Assembly: GCA_964456445.1 (NCBI GenBank)
Contig: CAYWBI010000012.1
Location: 1 to 47,203, forward strand
Reading direction: 5' to 3'
From: CAYWBI01 sp964456445
GTDB taxonomy: Bacteria > Calditrichota > Calditrichia > Calditrichales > J004
Length of the DNA: 47,203 bases
A program made the translations under genes and the position numbers. Under the pieces are notes generated by a model. The model was given only the letters and a program-made list of their open reading frames with translations. It ran no database searches and was not told the DNA's origin. Of this stretch, positions 17,008 to 25,979 are shown in pieces (position 1 is the stretch's first letter; each line of letters opens with the position of its first letter).

Positions 17008-17402
17008 GCTCAAATCCTAAACCCGTATTAGCAGCATACAGTTATCGACGCCATTTTTTGACAAACATTTAATAAACAGATGCTACCTTGTTTTGCCGGG
17101 TACGTCCTCGTATGTTTTTAATCCCGGATAATTCATTAATGGAATTAAGAAGAGAGACAGGCCTTTTTATGAATAAATTTTTCCGCTTTCCTTACCTGTG
17201 TTCCCGGCATGTGGACAAGGCGTTTAAAAAAAACAAGGAATATTTGTTTGCTCTCCGCTTCATTGATTAAATAGATGGTTTGAAACGTATGATACTATAA
17301 TCCTTTTAATCCCGGTTTAAAATCATTTTCCAGCCGTATAAAACTAAATATTGTCGTTTAAGATTCGATACTGTTATAAACCGTCTTATAAATGTTATCA
17401 AC
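17008..17402. other. 395-bp stretch without a convincing gene
   Basis: A 60-codon frame (17088-17270) lacks a ribosome site and any recognisable feature, so it is not called. A loose promoter-like pair (TTCGAT, 17 bp, TATAAA) lies just before the SUMF1-like gene. Nothing else was seen. Confidence 0.45.
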
Positions 17403-18281
17403 ATGAAAAAGCTTTTTATTCTTATATTTCTTATCATCACTTCGTGTAGCCTTAGCCCTTTTTTTTATAGTAAAAACAATGAAAAAAAAGTTAAAGTCAA
17501 ACCGGCTTCCCGGGCGGACTTGTATCCATTTATACCCGGTATGAAGTTGGTCGAAGGCGGGCAATTTGCCATGGGCTCCCGTTTTAAAAGCGACCAACAG
17601 CCGGTGCATACCGTTTTCATAACAGATTTTTATCTTGATGAAACGGAGGTAACTGTACGGGCGTACCGTAATTTTACAAAATCCACAAAGCGGAAATTTC
17701 CCAAACAACCTGTCTGGAGCAGCAATGAGCGTCCTGTCGTAAATGTTAGCTGGTACGATGCATTGGCTTATGCGCAGTGGGCCGGGAAACGACTGCCATC
17801 GGAGGCGGAATGGGAATATGTAGCCAGGGGCGGCAAGCGGTATTATACCTTTATTTACCAGAGTGAGAAGCGCTATGGAAAGAATTATGAAAATATTGCC
17901 GATGAGTCCATTCGGCGTGATAAACCTGGCTTTCCGGCGGTTGAGGGCTATGACGATGGATATGTGTACAGCTCTCCCGTGGGGATTTTTCCACCCAACA
18001 GTATGGGTATATATGATTTGAATGGCAATGTTTTGGAGTGGTGCAGCGATTGGTATGATAAAAGCTATGCAAAAATAAAGAAAACCCAGGATCCAACCGG
18101 CGTTGCAAAAGGTTTTTATAAAGTGATCCGTGGCGCTTCCTGGAACCGTAGCGGGTATTATATGCGCGCGGCATACAGAACTTATTACAACCCCAAAGTG
18201 CAATTTAATTTTTTAGGCTTTCGTTGTGCAAAGGACGCGCAATTACCGCTTACTCAAAACACCCTCTCCCGGGGAAAATAA
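17403..18281 (+). CDS. SUMF1/FGE-fold lipoprotein lacking the active cysteines
   Basis: A 292-residue protein with a lipoprotein signal (lipobox IITSC at the N-terminus) followed by a formylglycine-generating-enzyme fold: GMKLVEGGQFAMGS, FYLDETEVTVRAYRNF, VVNVSWYDALAYAQWAGKRL, PSEAEWEYVARGG, NGNVLEWCSDWY, VIRGASW and the closing GFRCAKD. True FGE enzymes have two redox cysteines in a segment like SYCYRYRC; here the matching stretch reads YYMRAAYRTYY, so sulfatase activation is not expected. Other SUMF1-fold proteins bind ligands or, like GldK/PorK, form part of the type IX secretion ring; either is possible here. It would be attached to the periplasmic or outer membrane face. Confidence 0.88.
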   Translation: MKKLFILIFLIITSCSLSPFFYSKNNEKKVKVKPASRADLYPFIPGMKLVEGGQFAMGSRFKSDQQPVHTVFITDFYLDETEVTVRAYRNFTKSTKRKFPKQPVWSSNERPVVNVSWYDALAYAQWAGKRLPSEAEWEYVARGGKRYYTFIYQSEKRYGKNYENIADESIRRDKPGFPAVEGYDDGYVYSSPVGIFPPNSMGIYDLNGNVLEWCSDWYDKSYAKIKKTQDPTGVAKGFYKVIRGASWNRSGYYMRAAYRTYYNPKVQFNFLGFRCAKDAQLPLTQNTLSRGK

Positions 18282-18343
18282 CATTTCTGTGTTTTTTGGC
18301 AGGATTTATAAACATTATTTATTAACTTTACATATTCTGAGTC

Positions 18344-18410
18344 GGGACAGTAGATGTATCCTAAAAAAAACAATTATATCGGTTGGATCACCTTTCTGTC
18401 TAACTGTCCC
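18344..18410. promoter_or_regulatory. Spaced inverted repeat before the subtilase gene
   Basis: GGGACAGT (18344-18351) and ACTGTCCC (18403-18410) are exact inverted copies separated by 51 bases, ending 26 bp before the start codon at 18437. They could form a long-looped hairpin in the leader or two binding half-sites. Confidence 0.3.
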
Positions 18411-18436
18411 ACCAAACAATGGCCCTGGAATCGCAC

Positions 18437-21277
18437 ATGAAAAAATTTCTGTTCATCTTTTTCTTTTCTTTGCCCTTTTTACTGTTTGCAACAAACGGCA
18501 CATCCTGGAGTTTTTTAGATAATACACGTATTGGCGCACAACAATTTATAAATGCCCGGCCTCAAAACGACGGTCGCGGTGTGGTGATTATAATCATCGA
18601 TAGCGGGGTGGACGTGGATGTGCCCGGTCTGCAAAAAACAAGTACCGGTGCCGTTAAGATTATCGATGTAATGGATTTTAGCGATGAAGGCCGGATAAAT
18701 CTGGAAGATGCAACCCCCGGCAGGGAAAACAATGAAGCTTTTCTCTCAAATGGCTCAGACTTCAAACTCTATGGCTATGATCGCTTAAAACAAACAGCGT
18801 ACGATTCCTTGTATTACATCGGTTATTTTGGCGAATCCCGTCTTAAAAATAGTGATGTTCATGATCTCAATGCCAATGGTCGTTCCGATGACCGGTTTGG
18901 GGTTATCCTCTTCCAACCATCTGAAGATGAATGGACGGTTGTTGTGGATTTGGATGGCGATGGAAATTTAAGTGATGAATCATCTCAAGCGGATTATAAC
19001 AAATCACACCGGCCCCTGCGGTTTCGCGGGGGAAACAAAAATGAAAAAAACGTACCCCTGAATGTTGCATTAAAAATTATCCCTGATGAGCAAGCCGTTG
19101 TCTTCCATTTTGATGCGGGCAGCCATGGTACCCATGTTGCCGGGATTGCCGCTGGTTATAGGATTAACGGTCAAAGGGGCTTGAATGGCATTGCACCGGG
19201 AGCCCAGGTGATTTCCTTAAAAGTGGGCGATGATCGCCTGAACGGCGCGGCAACCGTCTCCGGTAGCATGGAAAATGCTTTTGAGTATGCCGCCGCTTAT
19301 GCGGATACATCCCAACTGGCTGTCGTTGTAAATTTAAGTTACGGGATCGGCGCCGAGTGGGAGGGGAAAGGCGATTTTGAATATTATCTGAACGATCTTC
19401 TGGATTCACATCCCCGCTTAAATGTGTGTACCAGCGCGGGCAATGAAGGTCCGGGACTCTCTTCGGTGGGGTTGCCTTCGGGTGCGCGGCGTGTGATAAC
19501 CGTGGGAGCGATGGCTTCCCCTGCGCACTTACGCGATGTTTACGGCAACGAGGTCAGTGGCGACAAAGTCCTGGTGTTCAGTTCCCGCGGGGGCGAAGTG
19601 GCCAAGCCGGATGTAATCGCGCCGGGTTCGGCGGTATCCACTGTACCGCCGTTTGAAGGATCGGATGTTATGTGGGGCACAAGTATGGCCAGCCCACAGG
19701 TGAGCGGCGCCGTCGCTTTGCTGTTGTCATCTTTTACTATTGGCAAACGTCCGGCAAATTACCGTATAAAAAGGGCGCTTTTATTTGGCGCTCAACCTCT
19801 AAAAAAATATACCTTCCTGGATCAGGGTCACGGTGTTGTAAATGTATCCCGTTCGCTGGAACTATTAAAAAAAAATACAGGCCCGGCTGCCCGGCTGCTT
19901 GATATGGAAATCGAAACGGACAGCCCCCTATCCGGTGAGGGTACCGGTAGCGCCGCATTCTGGAGATCGGGTTATTTTTTTCCAACGCGGGATCAACGCC
20001 AAACTTTTTATATTCGTCCCCTGTTAAGCGATAGTACTGGCGTTAAGCAAAAAACGGAATTCTTTGAAGCCTTTCAGTTTTCAACGGACGTGGATTGGCT
20101 GCATCTGGTACAGAAAAATGCTTATAGCAAAGGTGGGAACACGATGGAGCTTGAAGCGTATTGTCTTCCCATGTACATGAAAAAACCCGGTCTGTACAGT
20201 ACAATGATCCATGCTTATCAAAAAAGCGGTTTATTTACCAGCAACTCATCTGCCAATAAAGTTTTTGATATTGGTTATTCGGTAATCGTTCCCTGGAAGC
20301 TAAATGATCAAAAATCACAGATCTATAGTTTGGAAAATGTCCGTTTAGAACCAGGTGATTTGCGCCGGGAGTTTATTTTTATACCACCTGGGGCAAATGC
20401 TTTGTCTTTATCGATAAAAGCCCATAACAGCGACTATGCCCAGATCCGCGCCTATGTATTTAACCCGGAGGGCAAGGCCGTTGGCGCTTATGCAAGTTAT
20501 GACAGTAAAAAATCCACCCGTGTGGTAAAACGGGTTAGCGGAAGCGATCTATATCCCGGTGTTTGGGAGGTGGACTACTTTGCCCCTCTTTCCAACCGTA
20601 CGGAAAGCCGTTTTAATATTTCGGCCGGTTATGCCGCTTTTTCGGTAAAACCATCCACGATATCAAAGATGCGTTTGCAGAATGGACGGATGCCGAGCGG
20701 AAGTGTCGCTGTAAAAAACAACCTGTCTTCATTGTTTAATGGCGTTATAAGCGGCTCGGTGAAGGGCATCGTGCGCAACCTGGAACTTAAATCCCATGAG
20801 GGTGCATTTGAGTATGCTTTTACCGTTGGCGATAACTACCGTCGGGTCGAATTTAATGTGACATTGTCCAGGACCGTTTTTAATCGATTAACGGATTTTA
20901 CGATGCAAATTGTTGCGGATGACGGGCGGGTGCTTGAAAACGAAGGATTAACATATCGCAAGGGCCATATCAGTTTTACGCCGCCGGCTTCGGATACGTA
21001 TTATCTTAAGTTGATACCGGCCTTTGCCAGGATGGACGAGCGGCAATGGGATGCGGAAATAAAAACATCGTACATTTTGTTTAAAGAAAATAAAATCCAG
21101 CGCCGGCGGATAAAGGTATATCCACAACAGAAGAAAAATATTAACTTTTCGTTAAATACGGATTTGCCCATACCACCCAAGGGTTACAAACTGTTTGGAA
21201 CGCTGTACATAAGTAGCCTCCAATCGGATGCAATACGCCTGGAAATCCCCATTTTGTTACGAGCGGCAATTTATTAG
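18437..21277 (+). CDS. Secreted tripeptidyl-peptidase II-like subtilase
   Basis: A 946-residue S8 serine protease. The catalytic triad is complete: Asp55 in IIDSGVDVDVPG, His230 in SHGTHVAGIAAG and Ser416 in GTSMASPQVSG; the oxyanion Asn lies in TSAGNEGP. The 175-residue insert between Asp and His, the PGLQ..STGAVKIIDV segment after Asp, and GIAPGAQVISLKVGD are hallmarks of the tripeptidyl-peptidase II family rather than ordinary subtilisins. The C-terminal 500 residues form beta-rich domains as in TPP II. Unlike cytosolic eukaryotic TPP II it has a clear signal peptide. The ATG at 18437 is chosen over 18419 because it begins directly at MKKFLFIFFFSLPFLL. Export and peptide degradation outside the cytoplasm are inferred. 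Confidence 0.88.
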   Translation: MKKFLFIFFFSLPFLLFATNGTSWSFLDNTRIGAQQFINARPQNDGRGVVIIIIDSGVDVDVPGLQKTSTGAVKIIDVMDFSDEGRINLEDATPGRENNEAFLSNGSDFKLYGYDRLKQTAYDSLYYIGYFGESRLKNSDVHDLNANGRSDDRFGVILFQPSEDEWTVVVDLDGDGNLSDESSQADYNKSHRPLRFRGGNKNEKNVPLNVALKIIPDEQAVVFHFDAGSHGTHVAGIAAGYRINGQRGLNGIAPGAQVISLKVGDDRLNGAATVSGSMENAFEYAAAYADTSQLAVVVNLSYGIGAEWEGKGDFEYYLNDLLDSHPRLNVCTSAGNEGPGLSSVGLPSGARRVITVGAMASPAHLRDVYGNEVSGDKVLVFSSRGGEVAKPDVIAPGSAVSTVPPFEGSDVMWGTSMASPQVSGAVALLLSSFTIGKRPANYRIKRALLFGAQPLKKYTFLDQGHGVVNVSRSLELLKKNTGPAARLLDMEIETDSPLSGEGTGSAAFWRSGYFFPTRDQRQTFYIRPLLSDSTGVKQKTEFFEAFQFSTDVDWLHLVQKNAYSKGGNTMELEAYCLPMYMKKPGLYSTMIHAYQKSGLFTSNSSANKVFDIGYSVIVPWKLNDQKSQIYSLENVRLEPGDLRREFIFIPPGANALSLSIKAHNSDYAQIRAYVFNPEGKAVGAYASYDSKKSTRVVKRVSGSDLYPGVWEVDYFAPLSNRTESRFNISAGYAAFSVKPSTISKMRLQNGRMPSGSVAVKNNLSSLFNGVISGSVKGIVRNLELKSHEGAFEYAFTVGDNYRRVEFNVTLSRTVFNRLTDFTMQIVADDGRVLENEGLTYRKGHISFTPPASDTYYLKLIPAFARMDERQWDAEIKTSYILFKENKIQRRRIKVYPQQKKNINFSLNTDLPIPPKGYKLFGTLYISSLQSDAIRLEIPILLRAAIY

Positions 21278-21437
21278 CTGTTTGGACTGCAGGCGCACAA
21301 TATTTAAAATGTTGATGACCGTTCGGGATTTTTGTTTCGGGTTTATTTGGCCACACATATTGTAAAAACATAGGGAAGTGGACGATTATTAGTTATGTTT
21401 TTGGAACTCTTACGGTTCTTTATTCTGGGGTTTATTC

Positions 21438-22130
21438 ATGGATTTGATAGGGATTAGCCTGCTCTTTGGCCTTATTTGTCTCGATCAAAAATATGCGCTG
21501 CAGTTTGGGTTATCGCAGCCATTGATCACCAGTATGTTATTGGGTGTTTTGACGGGGGAATTTATCCCATCCATGTATTTTGGAGCGGTGATCCAATTAT
21601 TTTGGCTGGGCAATTTGCCTATTGGGGCTTCAAAAATCCCCGATGGCAATATCGCATCGGTGATAGGCGCATATATCTATCTGCATTTTTCACACCAGGC
21701 GCCCTTTGCCCACGGATTCCTTTTGTTTATCGCCGTTTTAATGACCGTGATATTCAGCAATTTTGGGAGTGAAATGGATATCGCCTTACGAAAGAGAAAT
21801 GTTATGTTTCTGGATTGGGGGCTACGGGACAGCCACGGCGATAAAAAAATCCGGGTAGGAAAATATATAATTTCTGCCCTAAGTTTCAATTTTGTGGCCA
21901 ATGCACTTATGATTTTTATCGGATGTGTGATTGGTTTAAAACTGGTTGATCTCCTTAAAGATGTTTCCACAATTCTTGAGCCGGCAAATTGGCGTTTTGT
22001 GGATATTGCCGTTATTGGCACCGGGGTAGGGATGGTAATGGCGGTTTATAAAGATAAAAAGACGCACCGGATCATTGGTCTCATTGCCGTAAGCATTATC
22101 CTGATTTTAAAGGTGGCGCATTATGTATAA
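21438..22130 (+). CDS. PTS mannose-family permease subunit IIC
   Basis: A 230-residue membrane protein of the mannose/fructose/sorbose PTS IIC family (ManY-like), which forms part of the sugar channel. Family-typical segments are SQPLITSMLLGVLTGE and GAVIQLFWLGNLPIGASKIPDG. About six hydrophobic helices are visible. It is somewhat shorter than ManY (266). It begins a tightly packed operon and overlaps the next gene by eight bases. The IIA and IIB phosphocarrier subunits that normally precede IIC are not upstream; the preceding gene is the subtilase. Confidence 0.85.
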   Translation: MDLIGISLLFGLICLDQKYALQFGLSQPLITSMLLGVLTGEFIPSMYFGAVIQLFWLGNLPIGASKIPDGNIASVIGAYIYLHFSHQAPFAHGFLLFIAVLMTVIFSNFGSEMDIALRKRNVMFLDWGLRDSHGDKKIRVGKYIISALSFNFVANALMIFIGCVIGLKLVDLLKDVSTILEPANWRFVDIAVIGTGVGMVMAVYKDKKTHRIIGLIAVSIILILKVAHYV

Positions 22131-22890
22131 AATTACCCGCATGGATTTTTGGAAGATGTTTTTGCGTTCTTTTTTTATACAAAGTGGATGGAACTATAAA
22201 GGAATGATTTCCCTGGGGTTTACCTTTGCCATGGAACCGGTTGCACGACGTTTGTACAAGGATGACCCTGTGAAATATAACAATTTTTTAAGACGAAATC
22301 TGGGTTTTTTTAACGCCCATCCATATTTTTCGACCTATGCGCTTGGCGCAATGGCCTGTCTTGAGGAGCAAATTGCTGCTGGTGAAATTGCGGTCGATCA
22401 GCCGGATACATTTAAAAATGCCCTTATCGGCCCCTTGGGCGCTCTTGGGGACCAGCTTTTTTGGGCTGTAATAAAGCCGGCTGTTTTTGCCTTGGGGGTT
22501 GCAGCTTTCTTTATTATTGATGATATTAATGATAGGGTTGTTGTGTTGACCCTGATGTTCCTTTTATACAACGGTCCACATCTTGTAATCCGCTATTTAG
22601 GTTTAAAACAGGGATATAACCAGGGGTTTGGCGTCTGTCATATTCTAAAAGCAGAACGCTTTAGGTGGATAAAACTTCTGTATGGTTTTATTGGTGCAAT
22701 TTCCGTAGGCGTGGTCGCCGGGGTTTATATTTCATCTATAGAGATGAACGACTATTGGGCGTTCACAGTGTTTTTGGCCGCGGTACTTATCGCCGGTTAT
22801 CTTAAAGCATATCGGTCAAAAACCTACTGGGCGATGCTCCTACCCTTACTTTTTTCTTTACTAATTGGAATAATAAGCAGTATATTATGA
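22123..22890 (+). CDS. PTS mannose-family permease subunit IID
   Basis: A 255-residue IID (ManZ-like) subunit that pairs with IIC. The family hallmarks are FLRSFFIQSGWNYKGMISLGF at the N-terminus, the NNFLRRNLGFFNAHPYFSTYALG motif and ALIGPLGALGDQLFWAVIKP. The C-terminal part has four transmembrane helices. It overlaps the HPr gene by four bases (ATGA, 22887-22890), so translation of the subunits is likely coupled. Confidence 0.92.
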   Translation: MYKITRMDFWKMFLRSFFIQSGWNYKGMISLGFTFAMEPVARRLYKDDPVKYNNFLRRNLGFFNAHPYFSTYALGAMACLEEQIAAGEIAVDQPDTFKNALIGPLGALGDQLFWAVIKPAVFALGVAAFFIIDDINDRVVVLTLMFLLYNGPHLVIRYLGLKQGYNQGFGVCHILKAERFRWIKLLYGFIGAISVGVVAGVYISSIEMNDYWAFTVFLAAVLIAGYLKAYRSKTYWAMLLPLLFSLLIGIISSIL

Positions 22891-23153
22891 TTGAAAAAAC
22901 ACTACTAATTCAAAATAAACATGGGTTGCATGCACGCCCCGCAGCCCATCTTGTAAAGATTGCCGGAAAATTTTCTTCTGAGGTTAAGTTATTTAAAGAT
23001 GGTCTGGAGATAAATGCCAAAAGTATCATGGGAGTAATGATGCTGGCCGCGGAGCCAGGCAGTGAAGTCCTTTTACAGATAAATGGCGAGGATGAAACAG
23101 ACGCCCTCGCTGCCATACAGGAATTATTTGATAAAAAATTTTATGAAGAGTGA
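22887..23153 (+). CDS. ptsH: Phosphocarrier protein HPr
   Basis: An 88-residue HPr that passes phosphate from enzyme I to the sugar-specific components. His15 is present in KHGLHARPAAH and Ser46 in NAKSIMGVMML. The conserved Ser46 region suggests regulation by an HPr kinase/phosphorylase encoded elsewhere. The gene overlaps IID by four bases and the enzyme I start by 11, placing all phosphotransfer and channel parts in one transcript. Confidence 0.96.
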   Translation: MIEKTLLIQNKHGLHARPAAHLVKIAGKFSSEVKLFKDGLEINAKSIMGVMMLAAEPGSEVLLQINGEDETDALAAIQELFDKKFYEE

Positions 23154-24951
23154 TACCTCTCAACATAAACAGTTAATCTTTAACGGGCTTATAACAGCAC
23201 CGGGAATAGCCATTGGCCGGGTCTTTGTTTTTAAACCTTATGCAATTGATTTAGCTGAAATCAGTCAAAAGGCCCAAGCCTCACTGATGGAAGTTGAACT
23301 CTTTGATGAAGCGCGTTTGCAGGTACTCGAACAGCTTGATTTTGCATACAAATTAAGTACTGCCTCTTTTAGTGAAGAGCAACAAGCGATATTTGAAAGT
23401 CAATCTGCTTTTTTAAATGACCAGATTCTTATTGATGAAATAATCGAACTTATCGAAATTGAAGCACTTTCTGCTGTTCAGGCGGTTTCGCGGATATTGT
23501 CCAATAAAAGTGACCATTTCTTAAATCTGGACAATCCCTTCTTCCGTGACAGGGCCTTTGATATTATCGATCTTAAGCAGAAGATTATCCTGGCATTATT
23601 GGGCATTGGTATAGACTACCAACTAAATGCGCCGGCCATTATTGTCACGGAAAACCTGTCCCCCGCGGATACCGTCAACTTTAACCGCAACTTCATTCTC
23701 GGTATCCTTGCCGACCAGGGTGGATACAGCTCGCATGCCGCTATCCTTGCCCGGGGGCTGTCAATTCCTTCCATGGTCAACAATAATAATCTTTCGCACC
23801 TTTTACACAATAATGAGACGGTTATTCTTGATGGTTTTAAAGGGGAAATTATTGTTAATCCCCATAAAGACGTTTTAGAAAAATACCGTGGTTTGCAAGC
23901 ACAATTAAAAAATAGCCTTGCCCGGCATGAGTCGGATGTTATTCTCAATGCGCGGACCACCGATGGCGTTGATATAGGTGTTTGGGCCAATATTGAATTT
24001 GCCCATGAGGCCTTGGACGCGCGTCAAAAAGGGGCGGACGGTATCGGGTTGTTCCGTACCGAAGTTTTCTTTTTTGAACGGGCCAACCTTCCATCGGAGG
24101 AATGCCAGTTTGATTTTTATAAAAAAACACTTGAACACCTCGATGGAAAACCCTGTGTTGTACGCACCATTGATCTTGGTGGGGATAAACTTTTAAAGGG
24201 GGTCACGGAACTACAGGAGCCAAATCCCTTTCTTGGTTGGCGGGCCATCCGTTTTTGCCTGGATAAACCAGAAATCTTCAAGACACAACTAAGGGCCATG
24301 TTGCGGGCTTCCGCCTTCGGGGATTTAAAAATTTTATTGCCCATGGTAAACACCGTGGACGAAGTCTTACAAGTTAAGAAAATATTGCTCGAAGTGCGGA
24401 CGGATTTGAACGACAAGGGGATAGCGACTGCTGAGCGGACCGATTTAGGCATTATGATCGAAACGCCGGCTGCCGCGATTATGGCACCGATTTTGGCAAC
24501 CTATGTTGATTTTTTCAGTATCGGCAGCAATGACCTTACCCAGTATGTTTTGGCCGTGGACAGAACAAATAAAAAAGTTTCAGATCGTTATAATCCTTTT
24601 GAACCCGCGGTTTTAAAGATGTTGCACTGCACCATTGAAGCAGCGGTTTCCAATAAAATTCCCGTATCGATATGCGGGGAACTTGGTGCAAAGCCTCTCG
24701 CCGTGCCACTGCTTATTGGCATGGGTCTGCACAGCTTTAGCGTGGCGCCATATAATATTACCATGGTGCGACGTATAATCAATTCCGTGGGGTATAAGGA
24801 ATGCAAAAGGCTTTTCGAATCGGTGCAAAAGTTGCACCGGGCCGAGGAAATTGAAGAAAAATGTACTATGTTTCTGCAAGAACATAAAATAGAACTTCCA
24901 AACTTTACCGAGGAGATTAATAATGTTTTCAATGGACAAAACGGGCTTTAA
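23143..24951 (+). CDS. ptsI: PTS enzyme I
   Basis: Phosphoenolpyruvate-protein phosphotransferase, about 602 residues. The phospho-accepting His198 sits in GGYSSHAAILARG; the PEP-binding barrel shows GIGLFRTEVFFFER, the FFSIGSNDLTQYVLAVDR segment and the catalytic Cys511 in ICGELGAKP. The open frame extends back to 23083 inside ptsH; the ATG at 23143 is the sensible start because it precedes the conserved GLITAPGIAIGRVFVF by the normal distance. It overlaps the next gene by 29 bases. Confidence 0.96.
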   Translation: MKSDTSQHKQLIFNGLITAPGIAIGRVFVFKPYAIDLAEISQKAQASLMEVELFDEARLQVLEQLDFAYKLSTASFSEEQQAIFESQSAFLNDQILIDEIIELIEIEALSAVQAVSRILSNKSDHFLNLDNPFFRDRAFDIIDLKQKIILALLGIGIDYQLNAPAIIVTENLSPADTVNFNRNFILGILADQGGYSSHAAILARGLSIPSMVNNNNLSHLLHNNETVILDGFKGEIIVNPHKDVLEKYRGLQAQLKNSLARHESDVILNARTTDGVDIGVWANIEFAHEALDARQKGADGIGLFRTEVFFFERANLPSEECQFDFYKKTLEHLDGKPCVVRTIDLGGDKLLKGVTELQEPNPFLGWRAIRFCLDKPEIFKTQLRAMLRASAFGDLKILLPMVNTVDEVLQVKKILLEVRTDLNDKGIATAERTDLGIMIETPAAAIMAPILATYVDFFSIGSNDLTQYVLAVDRTNKKVSDRYNPFEPAVLKMLHCTIEAAVSNKIPVSICGELGAKPLAVPLLIGMGLHSFSVAPYNITMVRRIINSVGYKECKRLFESVQKLHRAEEIEEKCTMFLQEHKIELPNFTEEINNVFNGQNGL

Positions 24952-25963
24952 GGAGCTGCTGCTAAATTTCTATAAACAAATTGACGTCGCCCCGGGGTTG
25001 GTTAAAGAGGCCAACCTGCAAATTGATTCTGAACGTATCCGCCAGATCGTTTACCTCGGTATGGGCGGGTCGGCCATAACCGGGGATTTGTTAAACGATG
25101 TGCTTTTTGGGCAACTAAATGTACCCATTAACGTTGTGCGCGGCTATATAACCCCAGGCTATTGTTCGGCAAATACACTGGTCATAGCTTGCAGCTACTC
25201 CGGTAATACGGAGGAAACTTTAAGCGCCCTGCAAGGTCTTGCGGGAAGTGGTGCGCAATTTTTATGTGTTACTTCCGGCGGAAAATTGGGCAAGATGGCT
25301 TCTGAAAACAATTGGGGACGTATCTCATTGCCGAAAGGCTACCCACCTCGAATGGCCCTGGGGTTTATGTTTTTTACACTCTATCATGCCCTGGGACATG
25401 CCGGGCAATTTAATGAATATGATGATGATCTTGCTTCCCTTTCGCGCTTTTTCCAGGAAGAAATCAAAAAACATGACATCGATTTGCACTCCGGTCATGT
25501 ACTGGCAATGGAACTGGCCAAGACAATGCAACATTCAATACCCGTTATTTATTCTTCCGCACCATTTTTAAGCACGGTTTCGTTACGCTGGCAAAATCAA
25601 ATACATGAAAATGCAAAATCCCTCGCCTTTAGAAATGTGTTGCCCGAAATGAACCACAATGAAATTGTTGGCTGGGAAATGGAGAGTGATGTAAGAAAAA
25701 ATTTGTTGGCGATTTTTCTGGAAAATGAAACACCACATCCCCGTATTAAACAAAGAATTAAACTTTCCAAAAGGCTTATAAAAAGTGGCGGCAATAATGT
25801 TGTTGATATATATTCCCATGGATCAAACATACTGGAAAAAGTTTTTTCACTAGTCATTTTAGGCGATTGGGTCAGTTATTACTTAGCCGCATTCTACAAA
25901 AAGGACCCCGTGGCCATCGAAAATATAAATTACCTCAAAGAAGAACTGGCAAAAACTGCCTGA
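24923..25963 (+). CDS. Bifunctional phosphoglucose/phosphomannose isomerase
   Basis: A 346-residue SIS-domain isomerase of the archaeal-type PGI/PMI family, which interconverts glucose-6-P or mannose-6-P with fructose-6-P. Motifs are VYLGMGGSAITGDLL, the SIS core ACSYSGNTEETLSAL, CVTSGGKLGKMA, and the C-terminal EMNHNEIVGWE with the catalytic His/Glu. A GGAG lies eight bases before the ATG, inside the enzyme I gene. Its position right after the PTS genes suggests that it channels imported hexose phosphate, mannose-6-P being the natural substrate for a mannose-family PTS. Confidence 0.9.
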   Translation: MFSMDKTGFKELLLNFYKQIDVAPGLVKEANLQIDSERIRQIVYLGMGGSAITGDLLNDVLFGQLNVPINVVRGYITPGYCSANTLVIACSYSGNTEETLSALQGLAGSGAQFLCVTSGGKLGKMASENNWGRISLPKGYPPRMALGFMFFTLYHALGHAGQFNEYDDDLASLSRFFQEEIKKHDIDLHSGHVLAMELAKTMQHSIPVIYSSAPFLSTVSLRWQNQIHENAKSLAFRNVLPEMNHNEIVGWEMESDVRKNLLAIFLENETPHPRIKQRIKLSKRLIKSGGNNVVDIYSHGSNILEKVFSLVILGDWVSYYLAAFYKKDPVAIENINYLKEELAKTA

Positions 25964-25979
25964 TAGATAAGGAGTATTA

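Noticed and set aside
17088..17270. 60-codon frame between the DoxX and SUMF1-like genes
   Set aside because: No ribosome site, no domain, and it follows a strong terminator without a clear promoter.
25964..25979. SAM riboswitch before metK
   Set aside because: Only 16 bases separate metK from the upstream gene, too few for any riboswitch.
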